Below are positions 39,567-49,875 of a stretch of 64,000 nt of DNA, one piece after another. The translations under genes were made by a program, and so were the position numbers. Source of the DNA: Woeseiaceae bacterium (GTDB taxonomy: Bacteria; Pseudomonadota; Gammaproteobacteria; Steroidobacterales; Woeseiaceae); the NCBI GenBank assembly GCA_021773035.1, contig JAJFKU010000059.1, positions 85,838 through 149,837 on the forward strand, read 5' to 3'. Each line of letters opens with the position of its first letter. Within the stretch, counting starts at the first letter, position 1. The notes beneath the pieces are model-generated. The model was not told the DNA's origin, made no database searches, and saw only the letters and a program-made list of their open reading frames with translations.

Positions 39567-40313
39567 TCAGAGTTCCAGCCACCTTATCGCGGTAGCGGTC
39601 GTATTATCACTGTAGGGTGCATTAACTTCGAGCGCTTTAATGCTCAGCGCCTTCAGATTCTCGGCCAGACCTTCCTCGCCGGGCATGCTGATCTGCGCGA
39701 TGTCTCTATCACTGAGCCCGGACCACAAGCCGTCGGAACAAGCCAGCAATACATCGCCGTGCTGCAACTTATTGTGTGCAGTTATGCTCATGTCCGGCAC
39801 GGTAGCATCACCGCCAATACAGCACTCGACGAAGTTACGCATCGGGTGGTCCAGTGCTTCCGCCTCGCTGATCGCGCCCTCCTGGATGAGCACCTCGACA
39901 TGGCTGTGATCACGTGATCGTTGCAGTACTGCCCCGTCTCTGGCCTGATAAATGCGGCTGTCACCGATATGCGCCCAATAGGAGCCCCCCTCCTGTACCA
40001 GGCAGACCGCACAGGTGGCACGCGGTCGAAAATCGACCGTAACATCCTGACCGATGTTGACGACTTCATCGTGGGCTTTGGCCAGCGACATGTAGAGAAA
40101 ACCCTGTGGATCGAATATTGGCTGCGTCGCGGCCATGAACAAATCCTGCACGACCTTGAGTCCGGTCTCTGCGGCGCGAGCGCCGTCAGAATGACCGCCC
40201 ATGCCGTCAAACACCAGCATGAGTGCGGCTTTCTCGGACACCACTACCGCAGCACGGTCCTGATTGTCCTGACGATCACCGAGAGCGGAGACTTTTGCGT
40301 ATTCGATCTGCAT
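39567..40313 (-). CDS. PP2C-type serine/threonine phosphatase
   Basis: Metal-dependent phosphatase of 248 residues. PP2C motifs are present in order: FDGMGGHSDGARAA with the metal Asp, HIGDSRIYQARDG, HSHVEVLIQEG, and LLACSDGLWSGLSD. It resembles the Stp1/PppA class that reverses Ser/Thr kinase phosphorylation. No kinase gene is close by. It is divergent from yicC with a 111-base gap. Confidence 0.9.
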   Translation of the reverse strand: MQIEYAKVSALGDRQDNQDRAAVVVSEKAALMLVFDGMGGHSDGARAAETGLKVVQDLFMAATQPIFDPQGFLYMSLAKAHDEVVNIGQDVTVDFRPRATCAVCLVQEGGSYWAHIGDSRIYQARDGAVLQRSRDHSHVEVLIQEGAISEAEALDHPMRNFVECCIGGDATVPDMSITAHNKLQHGDVLLACSDGLWSGLSDRDIAQISMPGEEGLAENLKALSIKALEVNAPYSDNTTATAIRWLEL

Positions 40314-40381
40314 ATTGATTCGTGACGATAGGTGGCCTTACAAGGCAGCCACAGCTTAGAATGTTGTCCCAATAAAAAACG

Positions 40382-40408
40382 TGACCTGCATAGCAGTGCA
40401 GCAGGTCA
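40382..40408. promoter_or_regulatory. Inverted repeat upstream of yicC
   Basis: TGACCTGC (40382-40389) and GCAGGTCA (40401-40408) form a perfect 8-bp inverted repeat with an 11-base spacer. It lies 16 bases before the yicC start and just upstream of the GGAG ribosome site. It could be an operator or a hairpin in the 5' leader. Confidence 0.45.
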
Positions 40409-40424
40409 TTGGAGAACATCGCTG

Positions 40425-41303
40425 ATGTTACATAGTATGACAGGCTTCGCACGAGAGTCTGTAGAAAACGCCTCCGGCACGATGACCTGGGAGATTCGGG
40501 CCGTTAACCATCGCTACCTGGATGTGCAGTTCAAATTACCGGAGGACCTGCGACCCAAGGAGCAGGCCTTCCGGCAACAGGCCAGCACCATGCTGGGTCG
40601 CGGCAAAGTCGAGTGTTCACTGTATTTTCGACGCGCAGCCGCACAGCAATCTGAAATGCCTGTCGATACAGATCTGGTTGAGCTACTCGGCAGTCGGATC
40701 GCAGAGATAAGCACAAGACTGCCCGAGACCGCTGCCGTAAACCCGATCGAGATTTTGCGCTGGCCGGGTGTTATGACGCAGCCGGAGCTCGATGTAGAGC
40801 CGCTTTTTGTCGAAGCGAAGACCTTACTGGATACTGCCCTGCAGGCGATTAACGGCATGCGACTGAGCGAAGGCCAACGTATTGAGGAAATGCTCGAATC
40901 CCGTTGCGCCGACATCGAGGCAATAGCGGCAGCGGTGCGTAAACGCGTGCCGGAAGTTCTCGCGGCAGCTCGGGCGAAACAGCAGGAGCGTATCGACAAG
41001 CTCGACGTCGAAGCGGATCCCGCGCGGCTTGAGGTGGAACTGGCGCTGTTGGCTCAGAAACTGGACGTCGACGAAGAACTCGATCGCCTGGAAAGCCATC
41101 TGGTCGAGATTCGCGATGCAATGAATAACAGCGCAAACGACGACAAGCCGGTCGGCCGGCGGCTCGACTTTCTTATGCAGGAACTGAATCGCGAAGCAAA
41201 TACGCTGGGTTCCAAGTCGGCTGACGCGGAGACGACCAAAGCGGCTGTCGACCTGAAAGTCCTCATCGAACAGATGCGTGAGCAGATTCAGAATGTCGAA
41301 TAA
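40425..41303 (+). CDS. yicC: YicC family endoribonuclease
   Basis: Protein of 292 residues beginning with the family motif MLHSMTGFAR, with EIRAVNHRYLD next and a C-terminal DUF1732 region with RLDFLMQELNREANTLGSKS. Family members are endoribonucleases that act on small RNAs and mRNAs in E. coli and Bacillus. The frame is open upstream, but the ATG at 40425 has GGAG ten bases before it. The neighbouring gmk-rpoZ-spoT order is conserved. Confidence 0.95.
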   Translation: MLHSMTGFARESVENASGTMTWEIRAVNHRYLDVQFKLPEDLRPKEQAFRQQASTMLGRGKVECSLYFRRAAAQQSEMPVDTDLVELLGSRIAEISTRLPETAAVNPIEILRWPGVMTQPELDVEPLFVEAKTLLDTALQAINGMRLSEGQRIEEMLESRCADIEAIAAAVRKRVPEVLAAARAKQQERIDKLDVEADPARLEVELALLAQKLDVDEELDRLESHLVEIRDAMNNSANDDKPVGRRLDFLMQELNREANTLGSKSADAETTKAAVDLKVLIEQMREQIQNVE

Positions 41304-41928
41304 CGCCGCAGCGGACCGCGCAGCGAAACTGTTTGTCTTCGCGGCACCCTCCGGTGCCGGCAAGACGACCCTGGTGCATGCGGTCGTCACGAAACATCCC
41401 GAGCTGCGCTTCTCGATCTCCTATACAACCCGCCAACCGCGTATCAACGAAGCCAACGAGGTGGATTACCTGTTTGTCAGCGAGGAGCGGTTCATGCAGC
41501 TCCGCGACGAGGACGAACTACTCGAATACGCGGAAGTATTCGACAATTATTATGCAACCAGCCGTAGTCAGGTGGAAAAACACCTGGCCGATGATCGCAG
41601 CGTTGTTCTGGAAATCGACTGGCAGGGCGCGCGACAGGTCCGCGAATCCATGCCCGACTGCGTAACCATCTTCATCATGCCGCCGTCGCTGACAGAACTC
41701 GAACGCCGCCTGCGCGATCGCCGCACGGACAGGCCGGAGGTCATCGAGCGACGCCTGCGAGACGCGCGCAGCGACATGGCACACTGGGAAGAATTCGACC
41801 ACGTCATCATCAATGACGACCTGGATCGGGCGGTGATTGACCTTGAGGCAGTGCTGGCCGGAAACGGAGCGGCGTCGTCGACGGAGAATGCAGACCTGCG
41901 TACCGCCGTACTAAGCATCATCGGCTAA
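41293..41928 (+). CDS. gmk: Guanylate kinase
   Basis: Phosphorylates GMP to GDP. The protein of about 211 residues has the P-loop APSGAGKTT and the GMP-binding SISYTTRQPR. The ATG at 41293 gives the usual length; an in-frame GTG at 41278 would add five residues. It overlaps the end of yicC by 11 bases. Confidence 0.96.
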   Translation: MSNNAAADRAAKLFVFAAPSGAGKTTLVHAVVTKHPELRFSISYTTRQPRINEANEVDYLFVSEERFMQLRDEDELLEYAEVFDNYYATSRSQVEKHLADDRSVVLEIDWQGARQVRESMPDCVTIFIMPPSLTELERRLRDRRTDRPEVIERRLRDARSDMAHWEEFDHVIINDDLDRAVIDLEAVLAGNGAASSTENADLRTAVLSIIG

Positions 41929-42036
41929 CACCGCTTATAACTTTTGTTTATATATGGTCGCATTGCTGGCACCTGCTCGCGTAGACTCGCGCCCTTCGCA
42001 AAACAGGGGCACCGCCCCGGATACAGGACGCTACCC

Positions 42037-42318
42037 ATGGCCAGAATTACCGTTGAAGACTGCCTTGAAAATATCGACAACATTTTTGAAATGGTGCTGG
42101 TTGCCGCAAAACGCGCGCGGCGGGTTGCTCACGGTGCCGACCCGATGGTCGACCTGGAAAACGACAAACCGACCGTAATCGCCTTACGCGAGATCGCCGA
42201 AGGCCTGGTCACACCGTCGATACTCGAAGAGATCGAGGAACCCACGACGGAAGACCTGCTGCAGGCCGAGTCGGTTGAGGACATTATTCCGGTACGCGGA
42301 ATTTCTATCGGTGACTAG
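42037..42318 (+). CDS. rpoZ: RNA polymerase omega subunit
   Basis: Small RNA polymerase subunit that helps core assembly and forms part of a ppGpp site. The 93-residue protein starts MARITVEDC and has the family's [13 protein letters not shown] and [17 protein letters not shown] lies eight bases before the ATG; the upstream frame to 41944 is not protein-like. It is next to spoT, as expected. Confidence 0.96.
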   Translation: MARITVEDCLENIDNIFEMVLVAAKRARRVAHGADPMVDLENDKPTVIALREIAEGLVTPSILEEIEEPTTEDLLQAESVEDIIPVRGISIGD

Positions 42319-42402
42319 GCACGGCCATGGCGGCCACCACTCTGTAAATAATCACCGCAGCACCTAGCGACACCGTCCCCGATCCGCGGGTATGATCGGA
42401 AC

Positions 42403-44559
42403 ATGGATTACGCCGCAACCATACTGTCAAAGCTGCCGGGCGCCAACAGGCGCGACCATGGCGTGCGGCGGCTGGTCGAAACGCTGCAGTCCTACCTGTC
42501 GGAAGAACAGCTTGCCGAAATCACGGCCGCCTACGAATTTGGCGCCAACGCCCATTCCGGGCAAACGCGAAAAACCGGTGAGGCCTACATAACGCACCCG
42601 GTCGCGGTGGCACAGGAACTCGCGGAGATGCATCTCGATGCCCAGGCGATAACCGCGGCGATTCTGCACGACACTGTGGAGGACACGTCCGCCTCACTCG
42701 ACGACATTGCAGAACAGTTTGGCAGTGAAGTTGCCCTGCTTGTCGATGGCGTCAGCAAACTCGACCAGATTCAGTTTCGCAGTCATGCAGAAGCACAGGC
42801 CGAGAGTTTTCGCAAAATGATGCTCGCGATGATTGAGGATATTCGCGTCATCCTGGTGAAGCTCGCGGACCGCTTACACAACATGCAGACCCTGGGCGCC
42901 ATGCCTGCGCACAAGAAAAAACGCATCGCCCGCGAGACGCTGGACATCTACGCACCGATCGCCAACCGTCTCGGCATCAATCGCATGAAGGTGCAGCTCG
43001 AAGACCTCGGCTTCAAACACCTGTACCCCTTTCGCTACAGGGTGCTTGAAAGCGCTCTCAAGAAGAGTAAGGGTAGTCAGCGACAGATCGTCAGGAAGAT
43101 ATCGGAAGAATTCAGCTCGGCGCTGAAGGACGAAGGTATTGCAGCCGAGATCATCGGTCGACAGAAACATCTGTACAGCATCTACAAGAAAATGGCGGAA
43201 AAAAAGCGCCTGCTATCCGACGTTGTCGATGTCTATGGCTTTCGTATCGTCGCCGAGGATGTAAACGCCTGTTACCAGACACTGGGTATTGTCCACAGCC
43301 TGTACAAACCGATGCCGGGGCGTTTCAAGGACTATATCGCTATTCCGCGCATTAACGGCTACCAGTCTTTGCACACCACCCTGTTCGGACCAAAAGGCCT
43401 GCCGCTGGAAGTTCAGATTCGCACTCGTGAGATGGATCGCCTGGCCGAATCCGGGGTTGCGTCGCACTGGATCTACAAAGCGGATGACAAGTCCGATGGC
43501 AGCCCGCAGCGACGTACGCGGGAGTGGCTGGCCAATCTCGAGGAAATGCAGCAATCCGGTACATCGGAGGAGTTTCTTGAGAGCGTCAAGGTTGACCTGT
43601 TCCCTGACAAGATTTATGTCTTCACGCCGAAAGGCGACATCATGCCACTGCCAAAGGGCGCGACGACCGTCGATTTTGCTTACGCCGTGCATACGGATAT
43701 CGGCGATCGTTGTGTTGCTGCGAAGGTGAACCGCGGCCTGGTGCCGCTGCGCACCGAGCTGCAGAACAGCCAGACGGTTGAGATCATTACCGCTAAAGGT
43801 GCGAAACCAAATCCGAACTGGCTAACCTTCGTACGCACGGCCAAAGCACGAACGGCGATCCGTCAGCACATGAAGAATCTGCGCTCATCGGAGTCGGTCG
43901 ACCTGGGCAAGCGCCTGCTCGACCGATCGTTGAAGGGTCTCGGTTCGTCATTGCGAAAAGTCGGGAAGGTACGCATGGCAGAGGCGCTGAAGGAGCTCGG
44001 CCTCGGGGACGACACCGCATTGTTTGAACAGGTCGGACTGGGCGAACGGCTGCCACCGCTGACTGCGCGCTTTCTGGTGGGCGTCGGCGAGGACGATACC
44101 GATACGGAGAACAGTGCGAACCTCGTCATTGCCGGTACCGAAGGCATGGTCATCAGCTACGCAAAGTGTTGCTTTCCGATTCCCGGGGATGACGTAATGG
44201 GTTATCTGACGGCGGGACGCGGGATAGTCATTCACCGCAATCAATGCGGCAACCTGTCGAATTTTCGCAAGCAACCTGAAAAGTGGATATCGGTGACCTG
44301 GGAAAAAGACATCGATCTCGACTTCGCCTGCCAGATTCAGACAGACACGCGCAACAAGCCCGGTGTGCTCGCCGAGGTTGCCGCGACTATCGCAGATTGT
44401 GGCTCCAACATTGAACAAGTGGAAGTGCTCGGCCGGCACGAGGATTGCTCGGTACTGTCTTTCCTGCTGCAGGTAAAAAGCCGGGTACATCTTGCGAGGA
44501 TTATGCGAAGTGTACGAAACATGAAAAACGTCATCCGCGTAACGCGTGAGTGCGCGTGA
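42403..44559 (+). CDS. spoT: Bifunctional (p)ppGpp synthetase/hydrolase
   Basis: Makes and degrades the stringent-response alarmone. The 718-residue protein has an HD hydrolase domain with intact HD at 89-90 and ED at 93-94, a RelA/SpoT synthetase domain (VYGFRIV, GRFKDYIAIPRINGYQSLHT), a TGS domain (IYVFTPKGDIMPLPKGAT), a zinc-finger-like segment with KCCFP, and a C-terminal ACT domain. The intact HD pocket favours SpoT over RelA. Confidence 0.96.
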   Translation: MDYAATILSKLPGANRRDHGVRRLVETLQSYLSEEQLAEITAAYEFGANAHSGQTRKTGEAYITHPVAVAQELAEMHLDAQAITAAILHDTVEDTSASLDDIAEQFGSEVALLVDGVSKLDQIQFRSHAEAQAESFRKMMLAMIEDIRVILVKLADRLHNMQTLGAMPAHKKKRIARETLDIYAPIANRLGINRMKVQLEDLGFKHLYPFRYRVLESALKKSKGSQRQIVRKISEEFSSALKDEGIAAEIIGRQKHLYSIYKKMAEKKRLLSDVVDVYGFRIVAEDVNACYQTLGIVHSLYKPMPGRFKDYIAIPRINGYQSLHTTLFGPKGLPLEVQIRTREMDRLAESGVASHWIYKADDKSDGSPQRRTREWLANLEEMQQSGTSEEFLESVKVDLFPDKIYVFTPKGDIMPLPKGATTVDFAYAVHTDIGDRCVAAKVNRGLVPLRTELQNSQTVEIITAKGAKPNPNWLTFVRTAKARTAIRQHMKNLRSSESVDLGKRLLDRSLKGLGSSLRKVGKVRMAEALKELGLGDDTALFEQVGLGERLPPLTARFLVGVGEDDTDTENSANLVIAGTEGMVISYAKCCFPIPGDDVMGYLTAGRGIVIHRNQCGNLSNFRKQPEKWISVTWEKDIDLDFACQIQTDTRNKPGVLAEVAATIADCGSNIEQVEVLGRHEDCSVLSFLLQVKSRVHLARIMRSVRNMKNVIRVTRECA

Positions 44560-44578
44560 GAAACAGGGAAATTGAAAA

Positions 44579-44959
44579 ATGAATAAGAAAACGGTCCATA
44601 CAGAGAACGCGCCTGCGGCAATTGGCACCTATACGCAGGCCGTGCAGAGCGGAAACCTGGTATTCCTCTCCGGACAGATTCCGCTGGTTCCCGCGACCAT
44701 GGAAATCGTCGCGGGCGATTTCGAGGCGCGCGCGCAACAGGTTTTCGAAAACCTCGAGGCCGTGGCGACGGCCGCGGGTGGCAGCCTGAACGACGCGGTG
44801 AAGATAACCGTCTACCTGACCGACCTTAACGACTTCGCTGCCGTGAACACCGTTATGGAACGTTTCTTTGAGCAACCTTACCCGGCAAGAGCCGCGATCG
44901 GCGTCGCGTCACTGCCTAAGGGTGTCGACGTCGAGGCCGACGCAGTCCTTGCAATCTGA
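44579..44959 (+). CDS. ridA: RidA family 2-iminobutanoate deaminase
   Basis: Removes reactive enamine/imine products of PLP enzymes. The 126-residue protein has [20 protein letters not shown] and [19 protein letters not shown], with the conserved Arg in ARAAI. It lies 20 bases after spoT. Confidence 0.95.
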   Translation: MNKKTVHTENAPAAIGTYTQAVQSGNLVFLSGQIPLVPATMEIVAGDFEARAQQVFENLEAVATAAGGSLNDAVKITVYLTDLNDFAAVNTVMERFFEQPYPARAAIGVASLPKGVDVEADAVLAI

Positions 44960-47021
44960 GTCACCACTTACAGCGTTGAAGGGTGTCGGTCCGGCGCTCG
45001 CGAAGAAACTCGGAAAGCTGAATCTGTTTCGAGTCGACGATCTGTTGTTCCTGTTGCCGCTGCGCTATGAAGATAGAACACAGCTCGTCAGGATTGGTGA
45101 ACTCAAGCCGGGCGTCCGTTCGCTCGTCGGCGGCGAAGTGCTGCTGGCCGAAACCGCGTATCGCGGACGTCGCAACCTGCTTGTCCGCATCGACGATGGC
45201 AGCGGGCAGTTAACGCTGCGGTTTTTTCACTTTTCGCGACAACAGCAGGCGCAATTCCGGCCCGGAGTTCATATCACCTGTTTCGGCGAGGCCCGCCGAG
45301 GTAGCAGTGGGCTCGAGATGATCCATCCCGAGTACCGCCTGCTGCGAGAAGAACAAAACGCTGCAACCAGCGATTCGCTGACGCCGATATACCCGGCCAC
45401 GGAAGGCGTGCAGCAGGGGCGGCTGCGCAGTCTTACCGATCAGGCGCTGCAACAGATGCGCGACACACCGCCCCCGGAACTGCTCCCCGCCACCATTATG
45501 CAAAAACTCGGTATGCCGTCGCTGGCAGACGCTATCGACTATCTGCATCGCCCGCCGCCGGACGCAGATATCGAGCGTCTGCTGGCTGGCACACACCCCT
45601 GTCAGCGACGGCTGGCTTTTGAAGAGCTGCTGGCTCAATACCTGAGCCTGAGAAACCTGCGGCTGCTCGCAGCCAGCGAGGATGCGCTGGCGCTGTCCGG
45701 TGGCAACGAAGATGTCAGTGCTTTTGTTGCCGAACTACCGTTTACGCTGACGGGCGCCCAACAACGTGTGGTTGGCGAAATACTTGCTGATCTCGCACAG
45801 CCGCATCCTATGATGCGGCTGATTCAGGGAGACGTCGGCTCCGGCAAAACCGTCGTTGCCGCAATCGCCTGCATCAAGGCCATTGCCTGTGGTGTACAGG
45901 CGGCAATCATGGCGCCGACGGAAATTCTGGCCGAGCAGCACTGGCGCAGTTTTTCGGACTGGTTTCGACCGCTGGGCATAGAGCCTGCGTGGTTGAGTGG
46001 CAGCCAGCGCGCTGCCGCCAGGCGAGAGTCTCTGGCGAGCATTGCCGACGGCCGCGCCCAGCTCGTCGTCGGCACACACGCGTTGTTTCAGGAAGGAGTC
46101 GAGTTTCACCGTTTGGGGCTGGTGGTCATCGATGAGCAACATCGCTTCGGCGTGCACCAGCGCATGGCGCTGCGCGACAAGGGCGTATCGGCAGACGGTC
46201 ACCCGCATCAACTGGTCATGACGGCGACACCGATACCGCGGACATTGGCCATGGCCGCTTACGCCGATCTCGACACCTCGGTGATCGACGAGCTGCCGCC
46301 GGGTCGCCAGCCTGTATCGACCGTTGCTATTCCTGAAATCCGCCGTGGCGAAGTGATCGAACGGGTACGAGCGGCATGTGCCAGCGGTCAGCAGGCATAT
46401 TGGGTCTGCCCGTTGATTGAAGAGTCCGAGCTGCTCGACTACCAGGCGGCGGAGGCGAGTTACACGATGCTCACAGAGGCACTGCCCGAGGCACGTATCG
46501 GGCTTGTCCACGGCCGCATGCGCGCAAGCGAAAAAGAGCAGGGCATGAGGGCATTCAAGGAGGGTCTTATCCAACTGCTGGTCGCGACCACGGTAATCGA
46601 GGTGGGCGTCGATGTGCCAAACGCCAGCCTTATGATTGTCGAAAATGCGGAGCGTATGGGGCTTTCGCAGCTGCACCAGCTGCGTGGCCGTGTCGGCCGG
46701 GGAGCAGCACAGAGTCACTGCGTACTGCTTTACAAAACACCGTTGGGACGCATCGCCAAAGAGCGGCTCGCTGTCCTGCGCGATAGCAACGACGGCTTTG
46801 TCGTCGCACAGCGTGATCTGGAGCTTCGCGGACCCGGCGAGTTGCTCGGCACCCGCCAGACCGGCTTGCCCGAGTACCGTATTGCGGATCTCGTTCGCGA
46901 CGCGGAACTGATGCCGCAGGTGCAGATCACCGCCGAAGAACTGCGCAGGAGTTCGGCGCATAACGCCGCCGCGATTGTTCGCCGCTGGCTCGGTGACGCC
47001 GGCCATTACGGGAAAGTGTAA
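44949..47021 (+). CDS. recG: ATP-dependent DNA helicase RecG
   Basis: Branch-migrating helicase that rescues stalled replication forks. It has an N-terminal wedge/OB domain (LLRYEDRT-type segment and [17 protein letters not shown]), Walker [32 protein letters not shown], and the C-terminal [12 protein letters not shown]. The start is uncertain: TTG 44949 gives 691 residues, close to the family's usual 693, and overlaps ridA by 11 bases; a TTG at 44868 is also open. No clear ribosome site is seen. Confidence 0.94.
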   Translation: MQSESPLTALKGVGPALAKKLGKLNLFRVDDLLFLLPLRYEDRTQLVRIGELKPGVRSLVGGEVLLAETAYRGRRNLLVRIDDGSGQLTLRFFHFSRQQQAQFRPGVHITCFGEARRGSSGLEMIHPEYRLLREEQNAATSDSLTPIYPATEGVQQGRLRSLTDQALQQMRDTPPPELLPATIMQKLGMPSLADAIDYLHRPPPDADIERLLAGTHPCQRRLAFEELLAQYLSLRNLRLLAASEDALALSGGNEDVSAFVAELPFTLTGAQQRVVGEILADLAQPHPMMRLIQGDVGSGKTVVAAIACIKAIACGVQAAIMAPTEILAEQHWRSFSDWFRPLGIEPAWLSGSQRAAARRESLASIADGRAQLVVGTHALFQEGVEFHRLGLVVIDEQHRFGVHQRMALRDKGVSADGHPHQLVMTATPIPRTLAMAAYADLDTSVIDELPPGRQPVSTVAIPEIRRGEVIERVRAACASGQQAYWVCPLIEESELLDYQAAEASYTMLTEALPEARIGLVHGRMRASEKEQGMRAFKEGLIQLLVATTVIEVGVDVPNASLMIVENAERMGLSQLHQLRGRVGRGAAQSHCVLLYKTPLGRIAKERLAVLRDSNDGFVVAQRDLELRGPGELLGTRQTGLPEYRIADLVRDAELMPQVQITAEELRRSSAHNAAAIVRRWLGDAGHYGKV

Positions 47022-47031
47022 ACTTGGGACC

Positions 47032-47937
47032 ATGAGCAAACTCCTCGCCCCGAACTTCGCACCCGAACTCGTCAGCCAGCTGCGCAATTACGGCAGGCTG
47101 ATGCGCCTGGACAAGCCTGTCGGTATCTGGTTGTTGCTGTGGCCGACGCTTTGGGCCCTTTGGCTCGCCGGCGAGGGCACTCCGGACCAGGGCCTGTTTG
47201 TAGTGTTTGTCCTCGGCGTCATCGTCATGCGATCAGCGGGCTGCGTATTGAACGACTATGTCGATCGTAAAATCGACCCCTATGTAGAACGAACACGAAC
47301 ACGCCCGATTGCATCCGGCGCGGTTGCGCCGGCGGAAGCGCTGATGCTGTTTGCGGCCCTGTGTCTTATCGCTATCGGCCTCGCGACCATGCTGAATCGT
47401 CCTGCGCAATTGTTATCGATAGTCGCTGCCGGGCTAACAATCGCGTATCCGTTCGTGAAACGATTTGTGTCGATCCCACAGTTCATACTCGGTGCAGCGT
47501 TCGGCTGGGCCGTACCGATGGCATTTGCCGCGCAAACCGGTGAAACGCCGGAACTCGCATGGCTGGTATTCAGCGCCGCAATGATCTGGGCAGTCGTTTA
47601 CGACACCTTCTACGCGATGGTGGATCGCGAAGATGACCGCAAGATCGGCGTCAAGTCGACGGCTATTCTTTTCGGCGAGATGGACCTCTTCGTTGTCGCC
47701 GGCTTACAACTGCTAATGCTCGTCGCACTACTGCTCATCGGGGTTCGCACCGAAATGAGCATCTGGTACTACTCGGCCGTCGCTATTGCCGCGGCAATGA
47801 TGGCGCACCACCTGTGGCTTGCGCGTGAGCGGCAGCCGGCCGCCTGTTTCAAGGCCTTCCTGCGCAATCACTACATCGGTATGGCCGTGTTCATCGGCAT
47901 TGTCCTGCACTACACGTTCCACCCCGGCACCGGGTAA
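47032..47937 (+). CDS. ubiA: 4-hydroxybenzoate octaprenyltransferase
   Basis: Membrane prenyltransferase of ubiquinone synthesis. The 301-residue protein has about eight or nine membrane segments and the two aspartate motifs, NDYVDRKIDP and DREDDRK. The ATG at 47032 is 10 bases after the recG stop; the upstream frame is out of phase with RecG. Confidence 0.95.
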   Translation: MSKLLAPNFAPELVSQLRNYGRLMRLDKPVGIWLLLWPTLWALWLAGEGTPDQGLFVVFVLGVIVMRSAGCVLNDYVDRKIDPYVERTRTRPIASGAVAPAEALMLFAALCLIAIGLATMLNRPAQLLSIVAAGLTIAYPFVKRFVSIPQFILGAAFGWAVPMAFAAQTGETPELAWLVFSAAMIWAVVYDTFYAMVDREDDRKIGVKSTAILFGEMDLFVVAGLQLLMLVALLLIGVRTEMSIWYYSAVAIAAAMMAHHLWLARERQPAACFKAFLRNHYIGMAVFIGIVLHYTFHPGTG

Positions 47938-47941
47938 TATC

Positions 47942-48451
47942 GTGGCAAGCGCGGATGAGTTGTTACGGGATGCACAGTTTGCCTTTCAGAATATCGGCGC
48001 CGGGTCGACAGACGAAAGAAAATACACCGCGCGTGCGCAGAGAATAGCGAAGCGCATAGTAAGGGCTTATCCGGATAGCATCGAAGCAACGCAGGCTCGT
48101 TCGATACTGCACAGTCTCGGAATCGCCGAACAGCTTCAAGAGCCCGGCCTCGCCAGCGCTTTGCTGAAGAAATCCTCGACACATATTCACCAGTTTGGCA
48201 AACGCTCGAAGCAAGCGGTCCGCGCTGCACCAAGTGGTGACGACTGGGCCTCTGTCTGGCAGCGATTCGCCGCTCTGCCCTACCTCAGGAAGCGAATTTT
48301 CCTGGCCATCGTCGCCTTCCTGATACTCCTGATTAGCTTCACGCCGTTTCTGCTGTTGTTTGTGGTTTTTTATGTCTACAAACCGGCGCTGGTGAAACAA
48401 CACACCAGCCAACTGCTAACGATCCTGCATCCGGAGGCAAGCGGTCGTTGA
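47942..48451 (+). CDS. Small membrane protein with TPR-like N-terminus
   Basis: A 169-residue protein starting at a GTG just after ubiA. The N-terminal half looks like a helical repeat (ADELLRDAQFAFQN, RIAKRIVRAYPDSIEATQARSIL). It is followed by one or two membrane segments around residues 123-147 (IFLAIVAFLILLISFTPFLLLFVVFYV). The frame is open upstream inside ubiA but starts sensibly here. The function is unknown. Confidence 0.55.
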   Translation: MASADELLRDAQFAFQNIGAGSTDERKYTARAQRIAKRIVRAYPDSIEATQARSILHSLGIAEQLQEPGLASALLKKSSTHIHQFGKRSKQAVRAAPSGDDWASVWQRFAALPYLRKRIFLAIVAFLILLISFTPFLLLFVVFYVYKPALVKQHTSQLLTILHPEASGR

Positions 48452-48466
48452 GCTACTTCTGATGAC

Positions 48467-48994
48467 GTGTTTTCGGTAACAAAGAGCCCACTGCCGGACG
48501 ACGCGTTCCTGGCCGAATACGTTCGGGAAGGCTATTACACCGACTGCTACACGACGGTGCTTCCCGCAGCAGTTTCTCAGGCAGACTACGTGACCGCGTT
48601 CTACACAACTTGCCTGTTCAAACTCGAACGACTGATTTTGAGCTACCTGGCGGGCAGGCCGTCAAGTGATCAGGAAGCCCGGGCGCTCGCCGCGGGAGAA
48701 CTCGGCAAGTTTGCCGCCTGGTCCGTGGAGAATCGTAGCGACGAGCAGTTGCTGATGTGCGACTTCCGAGGCAAGACGCGCTCTTGGTTGATGGTAGTGC
48801 CGCTTCAGAGCGACGACGGTGCCCGGAGCCGCCTGTATTTCGGCTCCGCCGTCGTGCCTGAACCAAACCCCAGGACCGGAGCAATGTCTCTCGGGCTCTG
48901 GTTTCATGCGTTGGCGGGGTTTCACAGAATCTATTCATGCGCGCTTCTGGGCGCCGCGAAATCGCGCCTGAAATCCATGAGGAAGTCGTTATGA
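48467..48994 (+). CDS. Hypothetical soluble protein
   Basis: A 175-residue protein with no signal or membrane segment; I do not recognise the family. Notable segments are YYTDCYTTVLPAAVSQADYVTAFYTT near the N-terminus (aromatic-rich) and SWLMVVPL, FGSAVVPEP, and a C-terminal hydrophobic/aromatic patch. It starts at GTG 48467. Its last codons overlap the nat start as ATGA, so the two are probably coupled. Confidence 0.55.
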   Translation: MFSVTKSPLPDDAFLAEYVREGYYTDCYTTVLPAAVSQADYVTAFYTTCLFKLERLILSYLAGRPSSDQEARALAAGELGKFAAWSVENRSDEQLLMCDFRGKTRSWLMVVPLQSDDGARSRLYFGSAVVPEPNPRTGAMSLGLWFHALAGFHRIYSCALLGAAKSRLKSMRKSL

Positions 48995-49839
48995 AACTGT
49001 CGGACTACCTGCGGCGTATCGGATATGACGGAGATATCGCCGCTACTTCCGACGCGCTCACCGCACTGCATGAAGCACATGTCTGCTCGGTACCGTTCGA
49101 GAACCTGGATGTCCAGCTGGGTCGCCCGCTGTCGATCGACGCGGAGGACGCCTTCGAGAAGATCGTCGTCAACCGGCGTGGCGGCTGGTGCTATGAGCAA
49201 AACGGGCTGTTTGCCTGGGTGTTGTCGGAGATCGGGTTCGAGGTCACGCGCATCGCCGCGAGCGTCATGCGCGAGGAACGCGGGGAGATGTCCTCGTCGA
49301 ATCACCTCTGTCTGTTGGTCAGGACAGCGGATACCGCAACGCCTTATCTGGTCGATGTCGGTTTTGGCGGCAGTATGATCCGGCCGATTGCGCTTGCAGA
49401 GTCACAATACAATCAACCGCCATTCCGAATAGGGCTTGAGAAACTGCCCGATGGGCACTGGCGCTTCTGGGAAAACACGGGCGACGGCAGGTTCAGCTAC
49501 GATTTTCGCGAACAGGCCGCAGACGAATCGGCGCTGGCGCGCAGGAGCGAATTCCTGCAGAACGACCCTTCGTCCGGTTTCGTTCTCAACCTGGTCGCAC
49601 AGAAACGCTCCCGCGATCGGCATCAGGTGCTGCGTGGCCGCACACTCAATCGAATAGGCGCCGACGGCAGCGAATCGACGCTAATAGCTTCTGCGGAGGA
49701 ACTGATCGCGATTCTTTCGAATGAGTTCGGCCTGGTCGTTCCGGAGCTTGCCGCTCTGTGGCCCAGAATCACTGCCTGGCACGAAGAACTCTTTGCCGCT
49801 TCGCTTTCTTGCGATGAAGCGGGTCAGACCGTAAGCTGA
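48991..49839 (+). CDS. nat: Arylamine N-acetyltransferase
   Basis: Transfers acetyl from acetyl-CoA to arylamines and hydrazines. The 282-residue protein has the catalytic triad C67 (RRGGWCYEQN), H105 (SSNHLCLL) and D122 (LVDVGFGG), in nearly canonical spacing. The N-terminus MKLSDYLRRIGY fits the family; an in-frame start at 48937 lies within the preceding gene. Confidence 0.92.
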   Translation: MKLSDYLRRIGYDGDIAATSDALTALHEAHVCSVPFENLDVQLGRPLSIDAEDAFEKIVVNRRGGWCYEQNGLFAWVLSEIGFEVTRIAASVMREERGEMSSSNHLCLLVRTADTATPYLVDVGFGGSMIRPIALAESQYNQPPFRIGLEKLPDGHWRFWENTGDGRFSYDFREQAADESALARRSEFLQNDPSSGFVLNLVAQKRSRDRHQVLRGRTLNRIGADGSESTLIASAEELIAILSNEFGLVVPELAALWPRITAWHEELFAASLSCDEAGQTVS

Positions 49840-49875
49840 TGACATTGTCGTTTCGGTGAGGCACCGCATTAATCT

